This document shows, piece by piece, positions 26,341-37,022 of a stretch of 64,000 nt of DNA. A program made the position numbers and the translations under genes. The stretch covers positions 1 to 64,000 of the forward strand of contig LSSL01001596.1 of the NCBI GenBank assembly GCA_001953115.1. Direction: 5' to 3'. Position 1 is the first letter of the stretch, and every line of letters starts with the position of its first letter. The stretch comes from Smittium mucronatum. Taxonomy: Eukaryota > Kickxellomycota > Harpellomycetes > Harpellales > Legeriomycetaceae. The notes under the pieces were generated by a model that saw only the letters and a program-made list of their open reading frames with translations, was not told the origin of the DNA and searched no databases.

Positions 26341-27100
26341 TTATGTGGATGTGACCACTATGTGTTTTTGATCTTTTTTTGGTGATTTTGAGTCTATGTG
26401 GTTATTAACAGTATTCTAATTGGTTAAAATGATTGATAGTATAATTAATATCGAATAAAAACTCTTTTACTATTTTAGGAAAACCATGATGACAGAAATA
26501 AAATTGTTTGGATATGATTTTAAAATGTACTCAATTAAATACTACCTATTGGATAAATGTGATATACAATTTTTCAAAAAAAATTAAATTTAGCAAATAA
26601 TATGACAATATAAAACCAATAATCAATAATCAATGGGTTCTTGATTTTGATTAGCCATCAGTTTGGAAGAATGGAAGGAGCCTAATTACAGATAATATTA
26701 TATTATAAGCGAATAAAAACTATTAATTAATTTTTAGCTCGATACTAGGTAGTATATAGCACCTTAATCAAATAATCGCATTTAGTATGAGAAGATTGGT
26801 ATTTTTTTGGTAGATTAACATTATAGCTTAAATAAAATTAGCATTGTTAACGAATAATATAAATTTTTTACCAAGACGTAAAAAAAAACATCAAATTATA
26901 CATTTTGAATTTTCAATATTGAATTAGAATGTTTTGATTGGAATAAAGATCTCATGAAAATAATATTGGATAATTGAAAGAATCCACTTGATAATAATTT
27001 ACTAATTCTATCCAATGCCAGTGTTCAAAAAATTGGATCACAATCACATAGAGATCAAATCCACCAAAAAAAGATCATATCCACATACAACATATATGTT
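26341..27100. repeat. MITE-like inverted-repeat pair
   Basis: The segment 26341-26420 and the reverse complement of about 27020-27100 share TATGTGGAT, GATCTTTTTTTGGTG, ATTTGA and CTATGTG in the same order, with a 16-nt insertion in the left arm. The ~600 bp between is AT-rich and non-coding. This is the layout of a small non-autonomous DNA transposon with terminal inverted repeats. Exact termini and target duplications were not identified. Confidence 0.5.
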
Positions 27101-27173
27101 GAAGTTTTAAACAGGAAATAACGGAACTCTCACAACTACAATCATAATTAAGGGCTTTATTAAATCAACATCG

Positions 27174-27359
27174 ATTATTTACAAAAATTGAAACGAAAGA
27201 TAATAAACTAAAGATTGTTTTACAAAGAAATCAATGTGTAAAGAAGTCATTTTCTTTGAAAATCAATTTACAAAAATATTGATTTGCAAAGGGATAAAAA
27301 TCATCAAGCACAATAATTTAAATTTTTATATTATACTAGTTAGGTTATATTATCTCAAA
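27174..27359 (+). repeat. 186-bp direct repeat, copy before the assembly gap
   Basis: This stretch is repeated almost exactly at 27791-27976, with one difference seen (a C in this copy is T in the other, in the ATCAAGCAC region near 27301). The copy ends exactly where the N run starts, which points to unmerged contig ends or to a longer repeat that the assembler could not cross. Confidence 0.85.
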
Positions 27360-27790
27360 NNNNNNNNNNNNNNNNNNNNNNNNNNNNNNNNNNNNNNNNN
27401 NNNNNNNNNNNNNNNNNNNNNNNNNNNNNNNNNNNNNNNNNNNNNNNNNNNNNNNNNNNNNNNNNNNNNNNNNNNNNNNNNNNNNNNNNNNNNNNNNNNN
27501 NNNNNNNNNNNNNNNNNNNNNNNNNNNNNNNNNNNNNNNNNNNNNNNNNNNNNNNNNNNNNNNNNNNNNNNNNNNNNNNNNNNNNNNNNNNNNNNNNNNN
27601 NNNNNNNNNNNNNNNNNNNNNNNNNNNNNNNNNNNNNNNNNNNNNNNNNNNNNNNNNNNNNNNNNNNNNNNNNNNNNNNNNNNNNNNNNNNNNNNNNNNN
27701 NNNNNNNNNNNNNNNNNNNNNNNNNNNNNNNNNNNNNNNNNNNNNNNNNNNNNNNNNNNNNNNNNNNNNNNNNNNNNNNNNNNNNNNNNN
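27360..27790. other. Assembly gap (431 N)
   Basis: A run of undetermined bases. Any reading frame drawn across it is meaningless. Because both edges carry the same 186-bp sequence, the true gap length may differ from 431 or be negative (an overlap). Confidence 0.98.
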
Positions 27791-27976
27791 ATTATTTACA
27801 AAAATTGAAACGAAAGATAATAAACTAAAGATTGTTTTACAAAGAAATCAATGTGTAAAGAAGTCATTTTCTTTGAAAATCAATTTACAAAAATATTGAT
27901 TTGCAAAGGGATAAAAATTATCAAGCACAATAATTTAAATTTTTATATTATACTAGTTAGGTTATATTATCTCAAA
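27791..27976 (+). repeat. 186-bp direct repeat, copy after the assembly gap
   Basis: Nearly identical to 27174-27359 and starting directly after the N run. See that entry for interpretation. Confidence 0.85.
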
Positions 27977-28400
27977 AAAAAAGAAACTAGGTAGAATATC
28001 ATAAAGAGATAAATACCATTATAAAAAATTACTGTACAAAAGGCGCTGCAGCTGAACTCCTAAGAAAAAATTGCGCTTCAGATATAATTAAAATTCATTA
28101 ACACTTTATTAACAATTTATTATAGTTCTTCCACTAAACTTTTACAACTATTAAATAAACTTTTTTTTTCTGAAAATACCTAAAGAAATTAATTCTTTAA
28201 TATTTTCATAATTTTTCTCTCTCCGTTAAATACTACTCTTAACCTTATTTCTTACTAACCCACCTCCCCAAAATAGCCCAAATCAAAATAATAATAATAA
28301 AAGTCAAAATCAAAAAAAATTTAAAATTTTTTTAAATAAAACAACTTTTCACAATAAGTCTCAACCAAATTTAATTTCATAATTAACAAAGTGCATTACT
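27977..28400. other. Spacer, possible promoter of the 28401 ORF
   Basis: After AT-rich sequence, 28200-28400 becomes rich in C and A on the plus strand (ACCCACCTCCCC near 28257), resembling the 5' flank seen before genes in this window. No element beyond this compositional change can be named. Confidence 0.35.
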
Positions 28401-28535
28401 ATGACTACAGAAAATTCTACCTACTTTCAGGAATCTGCTGGGAATCCGCAGGAAAAAGTAAAACTTCAAAGGACCCATAACTTTGCGCAAGAAGTCTATC
28501 CCAGACCAAGAAAACCCTCAACATATATATCTTAA
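28401..28535 (+). CDS. Orphan 44-codon ORF, possible 5' fragment of a gene
   Basis: ATG at 28401 opens 44 codons ending in TAA at 28533-28535. The peptide begins MTTENSTYFQESAGNPQEK and uses codons such as CAG, GGG, CCG, ACC and GCG that are otherwise rare here, so it looks like genuine coding DNA, not chance. It is too short to classify, with no signal peptide or domain. It could be a first exon, a small protein, or the remaining 5' end of a gene interrupted by the hAT element that starts about 400 bp downstream. A GT inside the ORF at about 28459 could act as a donor, but I found no convincing partner exon. Confidence 0.35.
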   Translation: MTTENSTYFQESAGNPQEKVKLQRTHNFAQEVYPRPRKPSTYIS

Positions 28536-28939
28536 GAATAAGTTAAATAAAATCTCGACTAACTATAGTTTTGCGTGGGTTTTATAAATAAATGGGGAAG
28601 ATTTAGTGTCATTAACGGTTTTATTGTTAAAAAAAAACAATTTTCCTTGCGAATGTGTATAATAAATATTTTTGAGCTTAAATCGAGTTGGTTAAAACTC
28701 TCATTTAATTATTTTATTTTTCAGTCTAAGAAAGAAAATAGAAGATTTATTCGTTTTTTACACGCTTTATACAAAATTTATACTCTTTTAACTAACTGAA
28801 ATATGATTAACTTTTTTATTATTATTGTATAAAAAAATATAAATGAGCGGTAATCGAACAATTATCTGGGAATATTACTACAGGAACGGTGTCAACTCTA
28901 CCTGCAATTTATGAAAAAGCGTTATAAGGTGCAGGGGGG

Positions 28940-30310
28940 AGGGTTATTAAAACATCTTTAGCTTACAATTTGAAAAAACATGATATCGATTACAAAAAAG
29001 AACAACAAGAAAGAAAAAAGAGAAAAAAAAAATCCACATCTCTTAGCAAACCAGAACGAATATGTGCATATTTAACCACAAATAATGTATTTTCAATAAA
29101 TTCGATATCAAAAATCCAATTTATAATAGAGAATTTCGGAATTCTTAACATCACTTTTCCATAAATTAAATCGACTATAAAGAAAAAAATATTGGATTAT
29201 CATAAAGGAAAAACTTTACAGATGGAACTACTCCAAAAAAGAAAAAAAATGAAGAAATATTCAGCATATCTTTAGATGAATAGACAAAAATAAAATTGTA
29301 TTGATTTTTGTGAATAGATATAGATTTAAATGATGGAAAATTCATAAATTTGGGTCTTGTATAAATAGACGACATTTGTACATCAGAAAATTTAGTGGGG
29401 TTTGTGACAAATATAATAAGTATTTTTGGTTTAAATCTTTTATAGAGAAGTAGCTGGCTGTAAAAATGATGGCGCATCAGTAATGATTAAATATGGGCCA
29501 TAGATACCACCAGAAATCCAACTATGCTTAAACCATGGTATCCATCTAGCCATAAAAAAAAGTTTTATACAGTAAAGAAAGTTATCCTGGAATTTTGGAA
29601 CGGTCACAGTTATTTTTTTAGATGGAAAACCTGGATTATATTTAAATATAGCAGATTTTCTGACACCTTAGATATCGAAATTTACTCAAACACTGTTATT
29701 TTTTATAGCTGTGATATATATCGAGATACTCTATTACACACAAGAAAAATAATAAAACATATAAAATGTTCATCTATAAGAAATAGCGACTTCCAAAACC
29801 TAGTTTTTAAAAAACATCGTAAAAGACTTGAACTGAAAACAGACTCACAGATTAGATGGAACTCAATAGTTCCAATGATTGAAAGGTTTTTACTACTTCA
29901 TGAAATTGTTAGAGAGTATTTAAATGAAAGTGGTGGAGAATATAAATATATATATATGCGCATAGATTTAATAAAGCTTCAAGAGTTACATGAGGTGCTT
30001 AAACGTTTGGAGATAGCGATAAAAAAACTTAGCTCAAACAGTGTTAGCTTGGCTGTTGGAGATATAGCCTATCAAATAATATATAGAAGGTTTTCAGAAC
30101 TTAAAAATCGCCTTTCATTAAAATTATTGGAATCTATAAAACATATTGTCATAAAATAAGAAAAATGAAAGCGGTTTCAGCTTTGAAATTATTAGAATCA
30201 GCAAAAATTCCTGAATATTTGATTAAAAACGGAGAATTAAAAATTAAATATCCAAACAGAAATGTGATAATTGAATTTCCATCAAATGAATTATATATTA
30301 AGTTTGAATA
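28940..30310 (+). pseudogene. Decayed hAT-family transposase
   Basis: Ordered fragments of a hAT transposase spread over three frames. Near 28950-29000, TSLAYNLKKH resembles the end of a BED zinc finger, then a basic stretch. SISLDE at 29263-29280 (followed by a stop where Trp is expected) and FINLGLV fit the first catalytic Asp region. NDGASVM at 29465-29485 and LCLNHGIHLA at 29522-29551 match the second conserved block (DGAsVM...CxaHxiHL). QIRWNS at 29848-29865 and the LSSNSVSLAVGD segment match the C-terminal TRWNS block and following helices. The last part, 29524-30159, is one uninterrupted frame of 211 codons. Multiple stops and at least three frameshifts make it inactive. Terminal repeats and an 8-bp target duplication were not found by eye. 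Confidence 0.75.
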
Positions 30311-33039
30311 AACTTCTGAAATAAACAAAAGTCGAGGCCTGAAAATTTGCACTTTAAAATAAGACCAATATTTATATGATGAGTATGAAGAGCTTCCTAA
30401 TTCACAACTATCTAACCCGATAAAAATTGATCACCAGAATCTATTCAAGATGATATCGAGTTTTATTTAGTAAACAAAATCAAAACCAAAATTTTGGAAA
30501 AAGTACATAAAAATTGTTAAAAATTCAGCCAAAATTAACATCATATGATCGTAATTTCTCGGTTTCAGGCGAATTTTCCACTAAAATAAGAAATAGAGTG
30601 AATCATGAGCTCTTAGACGTTTTTGTTTTTTTAAAATACTATTTCAAAAATGCTGACTCTCATTAGCTCCTTATTATTAAGAATATAACTCTCAATCGAA
30701 ATTTTTTTTTAAAAATGTTTCTTTATTACAAAAAAAAAACAAATGTACTATCGTATTACTTATTCATAAATGTAGTAATTTTCTCTGTCTATATAAAGCT
30801 CTGTGTAAAAATATAAATAAATAATTATTTTTTAATACATTTTGAATTTTATTTATTAAATAGATTTAACGTTATTGTAAAGATTTACTAATATCATTAA
30901 TCGCTATCTTTTTTATTTCTGTGGTGCGAAAAAGTTCCGAAAAAAGCCAAAATTACTTCTCTTTTAGAATTTTTTTGAATATAGCGTGTTTTTTATTATT
31001 TCAAACTCCTATAAAAAATTCAAGGGATATTAAAGACTTTATATAAGATATCATAATATCTTTGGGACTAGTTTTAGTCCAGAATATAAAAATTTTCGGA
31101 AGCATTAATCTATATTATGCTTTGTGTTTTATTTAAAAATTATTTTGCTGTTTCATAGAAAATTTTCATATTTCGAATAAAAACTTATTTTCCGATTCAT
31201 AAACCAATATTTAGATGATCTTTTGCATTTTTCAGACAATTTTACCTAATATTATTATTAAATAGTTCGAAATGTATTCACCAATTTAGATTTAACTTCA
31301 AATTAACAATTTTTTTTTTTCAAAAATAAAGTTAAAAAAACCCGATTATTTCGAGATTATATTAAATGGAATTTTGTGTTATTAGGTTGGCTAAAGTGAT
31401 TTAAGAACGCTCTTAATCATATGATTATTATATAATATTAGATAAAAAAATAACTTTTTAAAAAGCTGCATATTTTTTATATGTTATTAGAATCATTCGA
31501 CTATAAAAAATCCAAGCTTGATCATAATGTGTGATATTGGTAAAGTTCATCATACAGTAAAGCAAGTATAAGAATAGTATACATATATATATATATTGTT
31601 TACATAATAATTCCAAAAATCTTGAATCAAATATTTTTATTTTCGAGTCTAGGATTAGCCCAAAAATATTTATTTTACAGAAAATTACATTTTTTACCCG
31701 ATTAATACTAACTCTGGCTTCCGATTTAAATTTTTCTTTAATAATAGACGTAAAAAGCCTTTAAAAACAATCTTCTCAAATGATACCGTGTTTTATAAAA
31801 CAAAAAAATTAACTGTGGACTATATTCTGAAAAATCTAGTATATTTAAATAAATTAATCGTATTTATATATTTATGAATATGATGAAAATAATGTTATCA
31901 ATTTAATTTTACCATCAGAATATTCAAATCGAGTTAATGGCATATGTTAGCATTATGTTTCAAATTTTGAGCCATTTGTTTGTTTCAAAAAATAAAATAA
32001 AATCTCAATTTCTTTGGTGGGTAGCTTTGCTTTTTGGGATATTGCTAAGTCTGCATTATCAGAAATTAATCGTGATTAATTATTATTTTTAGCATCGAAT
32101 AATTGAGTATTGGATTCTCTAACTCTGATTCTCTATCAGCTCCATACTTTTTGGAAGTTGAATCAGAATTTATTTATGAATAATTTGCACTCTGGAGCTC
32201 AAATTTTCTTACCGAGAGAGTACCATTCATAAAATTGGGTGTTACCACCACAGATTTAAGATAGGCTGCTTCAGCTTCAAGCAAACTTAAAATATGAATA
32301 TATGGATCCTCTCATGGGGTTTCGAATTAAAACTTCTTATCACAACTATGCATCCACATATAATATAAAGTTAAATGAAACCTGAAGGGACTAAAAATAA
32401 TCATAAAAGGACCCTTTGATCCCGAAGAACTGTCTAGGCTGTTTAAAAAGTAATGAAGTATACTATAATTTCACAGAAATTGGTCTATTCGTTTCGATAA
32501 AGTATGATTCTGGAGCTGATTTCGATTAGTTTAGCAGTTTTTATTTCGATTGTTTTAATAGGGGATTGGCTAATATATTTGAAGTAGCAGCATTGATTTT
32601 TTGTTATGGCGAATGAAATCATGAATGTGTATTTTCAGATCTTACGAGTGAATTAATTTGTCAGATCCTGATATTATGCCAATATATTGGACGGTCTAGA
32701 TTACAGATAATGATCATTGGGATTTGGATAGTCAAAGTGCGACCAATATCATCCATTAATTGGTCCATGAAAATTGTTTTTAATTTTTATTTCAGATCAG
32801 AAAAAATATGTAAAATTTTTGAAGTGGAGAAAAAAAAAAGTCTAGATTTTTTAGTGCTTTTGTTGCATAAAAAATCAAGAATATTTGTTTTGATTTTTTT
32901 TCTGTTTCCTAAATCCGCCAGATAAAGGGAACCCTAGACACTTTTGGTACATCTGCTAAGATACCTAGACAGACATAACGCCAGCTAGTTTTGAATTCCA
33001 AAAGTAAAGTTTTATCAAAAAAAAAAACAACAACAAAAA
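30311..33039. other. Region between hAT relic and GUA1, with protein-like minus-strand fragments
   Basis: 30311-31900 is AT-rich with nothing recognised. From about 31900 to 32700 the composition is more balanced. On the minus strand, frames broken by stops contain protein-like pieces: LLEAEAAYLKSVVVTPNF (about 32230-32285), DNADLAISQKAKLPTKEIE (32004-32060) and FFGIKGSFYDYF (about 32390-32440). Their order suggests a decayed gene or retroelement, possibly Gag-like, but I cannot assign a family. 32926-33039 is the GUA1 promoter and leader, ending in an A-rich stretch before the ATG. Confidence 0.4.
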
Positions 33040-34779
33040 ATGGATAACAAAACACAATCTCAAAATTCTAAAGTTGACGAAGAAGGTCAAATCAAAATAT
33101 CCAGTTTGTACGATACAATTTTGATTTTGGATTTCGGATCGCAATATTCCCATCTCATCACAAGAAGAATTAGAGAAGCTGGAATATACTGTGAGCTTCT
33201 TCCATGTACCCAAAAGATCGAAGAGCTTGATTTTAAACCAAAAGGTACTAATTCAGCTCTTTAAAACATGCCACCAATGTCTTTTATTCATTCTTTTAAC
33301 ACTAGTTTAATTCCTTAAATTTGAACGTGTATTTTAGGTGTTATTTTATCTGGTAGCCCTTATTCAAACACTGATGAGGGTGCACCCCACGTAGACTCCA
33401 AAGTATTTGATTTGGGCGTTCCGGTATTAGGAATTTGTTACGGGCTCCAAGAGATTTCTAGGATCAAGGGTGGCGACAGTACTGGGTTGTCTAGAAAAAG
33501 CGAATACGGTTTCGCCAATCTGGAAATAGTTCATAGCACACATAGCCATGCAAACCTTTTGCTTGAAGGGCTTCAGAACCCAACTCAGGTATGGATGAGC
33601 CATGGTGACCACATTGATAACCTTCCAACTGGGTTTGAGATTATTGGTAAAACCGACACCTCAAGCTTTGCTGCGATAGCTCACAATAAAGATCTCATTT
33701 ATGGAATCCAGTTCCATCCAGAAGTTACCCACTCAATCGAAGGAAAAAAAGTTTTGAGCAACTTTGCCAAAAACATTTGTGGTTGCTCAAGTAACTGGAC
33801 TATGGATTCGTTCGTTGATAAGGAGATTGAGCGCATTCGCAAGGTTGTGGGCGAGAATGGATCGGTTGTTGGTGCAGTCTCCGGAGGGGTAGATTCAACC
33901 GTTGCCGCAGTATTGATGAAACGAGCAATTGGTGACAGATTCCATGCAGTTTTAGTTGATAATGGAGTGATGAGAATGAATGAGTGTGAGCAAGTTAAAG
34001 AGTCGTTGGGATCCCAACTAGGAATCAACTTGCGCGTTGTCGATGCTGCTGATTTGTTTTTGGATAGACTGGCTACCGTCACCGATCCTGAAAAGAAACG
34101 CAAAATCATTGGTAATACTTTTATCGAGGTTTTCGAAAAAGAGGCTCATTTGATCGATGAGGAATGCCAGCACAAAGGAGTAGGAAAGATCAGTTTCTTG
34201 CTTCAAGGTACTTTGTATCCTGATGTCATTGAAAGTATATCCTTCAAGGGCCCATCTGCCACTATAAAGTCTCACCACAATGTAGGTGGGCTCCTAGCTG
34301 ATATGAGACTCGAGCTTGTTGAACCTCTTCGCGAGCTTTTCAAAGATGAAGTTAGGGCATTGGGCACAATCCTTGGAGTTCCCGAGGATCTTGTATGGAG
34401 ACACCCATTCCCAGGACCAGGAATAGCCATCAGAGTTCTTGGTGAAGTTACCCGTGAGCAGGTCAAGATAGCTAGACATGCAGACTACATTTATATTGAG
34501 GAAATCAAGAAAGCTAATTTGTACCGCAGCATCTCTCAAGCCTACGCAGCTTTGCTTCCAGTCAGATCTGTTGGAGTTATGGGAGACCAGCGCACATATG
34601 ATCAAGTTATTGCACTTAGAGCAGTTGAAACTACTGATTTTATGACTGCCGACTGGTTTGCCATTCCCACACCTGTGCTGAAACGTATTAGTAACAGGAT
34701 ATTGAATGAAGTCGAGGGCGTTAACCGTATAGTTTACGATATTAGCTCCAAGCCTCCTGCTACTATTGAATGGGAATAA
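33040..34779 (+). CDS. GUA1: GMP synthase (glutamine-hydrolysing)
   Basis: Converts XMP to GMP using ATP and glutamine, the last step of de novo guanine nucleotide synthesis, in the cytosol. Two exons, 33040-33244 and 33338-34779 (548 aa; yeast Gua1 is 525). The 93-nt intron (33245-33337) splits a Gly codon and restores [13 protein letters not shown]. The N-terminal class I glutamine amidotransferase domain opens with [13 protein letters not shown]; its nucleophile is Cys102 in GICYGLQ, with His195 and Glu197 in FHPEV. The ATP pyrophosphatase domain carries the P-loop SGGVDST at 250-256. The C-terminal dimerisation/XMP-binding domain includes [10 protein letters not shown] and ends [12 protein letters not shown], the expected family C-terminus. 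Every key residue is present and the protein is full length. The ATG lies in an A-rich context and no upstream in-frame ATG competes. Confidence 0.97.
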
Positions 34780-35273
34780 CTATCCAAACCACTACTTGTT
34801 TCTTGTTTATCTTTCTTTCTTTTTAAAATTTTTTCTCATCCGAAATTTGGATTCCTTTATAATAAACTTTCTTTACTGTATGAAACGGTATTCGAATGTA
34901 GGTATTATTATAAAACTTCAAATAATTGCTTGTATACTTTTTTTGTAAATTATTTTTATTTTTCTAATTAGAGTTTAAATTATGATCTTTACCAATGTTT
35001 AATTGTTCACCTATAGATTAAGTTTAGATAATGTTCTAAAAATTTTAATTATTTCGGAGACTTTTTTAATTTACATTAAATCAAACGGCTAATTATTAGT
35101 CATCCCAATTTCTGGAAAATTAGATTGTTATTGACAGAAAATTTAGCGAATAGTCTTCCACGAAATATTAAACTTTGGGGATGAAAACAAGAGAAATTAT
35201 TACTGGCTAGAAACAATCACGAGACTTGCCAATTAACAGAATTTAAATTATAATTAAAGCTGAGCAGAATCGA
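34780..35273. other. Intergenic spacer between GUA1 and the coiled-coil gene
   Basis: AT-rich 494-bp spacer holding the GUA1 3' end and the promoter of the next gene. No conserved site, RNA gene or repeat recognised; short open frames running into it from GUA1 are chance. Confidence 0.5.
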
Positions 35274-36745
35274 ATGAATAATAGTGGCTATCAAATGTTC
35301 AAGAATATTAGTTCCTCTTTATCATTAGTATCCATAAAGTCAGAAGTTAGAAATCTTGTAGTCGAGAAAATGGGCACCGAAGATAGCAGACCAGAGAATC
35401 TTACTGTACGTAACCCACCTTTTTCTTTTAACCAAATATCCCATTTCAAACCTTTTTCTAAAACTATCATTTTTATTTTACTCGATTTTTCTTTTTCGGT
35501 ACGCTTTCAAGCTGGAGTTTCTTGCCGAATTGGTGAAGGTAATATACTTTATTATTTTTAAAAAATCTAATTTGTTCTTTTTATTTCTAATTCGAGGATT
35601 TTTTTTAACCTTTCTCTTTGACAGGATGAAATCAGAATGGCATCCTCGCTCAACCAGGCACTTGCAAATATCAGCAGCGAAATCGATAAATTTTCTGAAA
35701 AAATAGAGATCCGATGTATAGTAAGGCTGTTTAAAAAAAAAAAGTATTCTATCTTTGCAAGTTTTCAAACCCTTTTTTGGTATAGGAATCAGGGGTACAA
35801 TTAGATAAATTACAGTACGCTTTTTCCAAAACCGAATCCAGAATCAGAGGTGCAAGAATCGAACAATCAACCTCTGCTCCGAACAACAAGAATGAAAAAA
35901 AAGTTAGAATTGTGGTTCCAGACGAGGTGCGGTTTAATTGGCTTGATATTTACAACAACGCGGAATCTTCTGGCACTCCGGATTTATATGACCCTAATTC
36001 CAGTGATCCCGCAAAAAAATTGGTTTCTGACCAAGACCCTTGTGTTACGCAAAAAGATTCCAACGATCAAGCCTTAGATAGCAGTTCCTCAAGCAATAAA
36101 AATATCATTCTTGAGCAAGAAATCGATCAGCAGATTCTTGAGGATTTATTGTCAAATTTCGATGATATCTTTAACGAGAACTTGGGAAATCCTCAAGTAC
36201 TGGTAGAAGAACCAAGTCCTATTGATAATGCATCGTTCAGAGTCTCTTTTGGGGAAGCTGATCCCTCCATTTTAAACCTCTTTGATATACACGATCCTGA
36301 GCCTTTACCCGATTTAAGATCTTTTAACCCGAATAATGGTAGCGCTGATTCCTTTGAAATCATACATAAAGTTCAACCTATCCCACAAGTAAGAGATGAA
36401 GAGGAAAAGCTAAAACCTCTTTCAAACTCAGAGTTGGTATCTCATACCAAAGATATTGATTCAAACCAAAGAGAAACCCACTCTAATAACCTTGAAGACG
36501 ATATTCTGGATGCACCCGGAACTTTAGACCCCGAAACAAAACAGCCCTTACCAAGTAGCTCTAAAGTGATTAAAAAACCAAGTAAATCAGATTCTTTTGA
36601 CTTGAACGTTATGCTGGAGACCTCTGCATTAGCATTAAGTACTAATGAATTATCTTTAGTTTCGAAACCTCGTCCTAAATCTCTCGTTCGAATGTTGAGC
36701 AAAAGGCTGATAAATTTAAGTAAATGGGGGTTTTCCAAACCCTAA
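35274..36745 (+). CDS. Unrecognised coiled-coil / acidic low-complexity protein with a 27-nt micro-exon
   Basis: Function not recognised. Four exons: 35274-35405, 35512-35538, 35625-35720 and 35786-36745 (404 aa). The second exon encodes only nine residues (LEFLAELVK). It has an AG acceptor and GT donor, is in phase 0 and, if included, extends a heptad pattern into the following DEIRMASSLNQALANIS segment, which supports it; skipping it also keeps the frame. Residues ~15-120 form a predicted helix/coiled coil. Next comes a short hydrophobic strand (VRIVVPDEVRFNWLDIY), then a long Ser/Asp/Asn/Pro-rich acidic region containing short hydrophobic-acidic motifs (LLSNFDDIF, ILNLFDIHD). The last 22 residues are basic and amphipathic (PRPKSLVRMLSKRLINLSKW). 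Such a layout suits a scaffold or adaptor protein, but no family can be named. Converges with RAD30. Confidence 0.75.
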
Positions 36746-37022
36746 TATTATCTCTATTGTAAGCATAGCATCAGTCATTTCTATTAAAAGAAACTAGTAT
36801 TTTGTAGTCGCCAACACTTTTGTACAGCCCCCCCACTTTGTCTATTTAGGACCCGATTTGATATTTGATATTTGATATTTGATATTTGATATTTTATATT
36901 ATAATTAAAATTATACACAATTAATTTATATCTAGAAAAAATTATATCTAACCAAGCAATTGCACAAAGCCTTGTTTTTGAAAAAAATCACTATAATTTC
37001 TCTTATGAAAATAATAATTTAA
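36746..37022. repeat. Convergent intergenic spacer with a 7-bp tandem repeat
   Basis: The 277-bp spacer between two convergent genes contains five tandem copies of TTTGATA at 36857-36891, preceded by a run of seven C at 36828-36834. It presumably carries the 3' ends of both transcripts. The short repeat is likely slippage-derived and useful mainly as a marker. Confidence 0.75.

Noticed and set aside
27234..27899. A 221-codon open frame on the plus strand
   Set aside because: Most of it is the N gap; both ends are the duplicated edge sequence. It is not a gene.
33699..34605. Minus-strand open frames across GUA1
   Set aside because: Shadows of a full-length GMP synthase exon.
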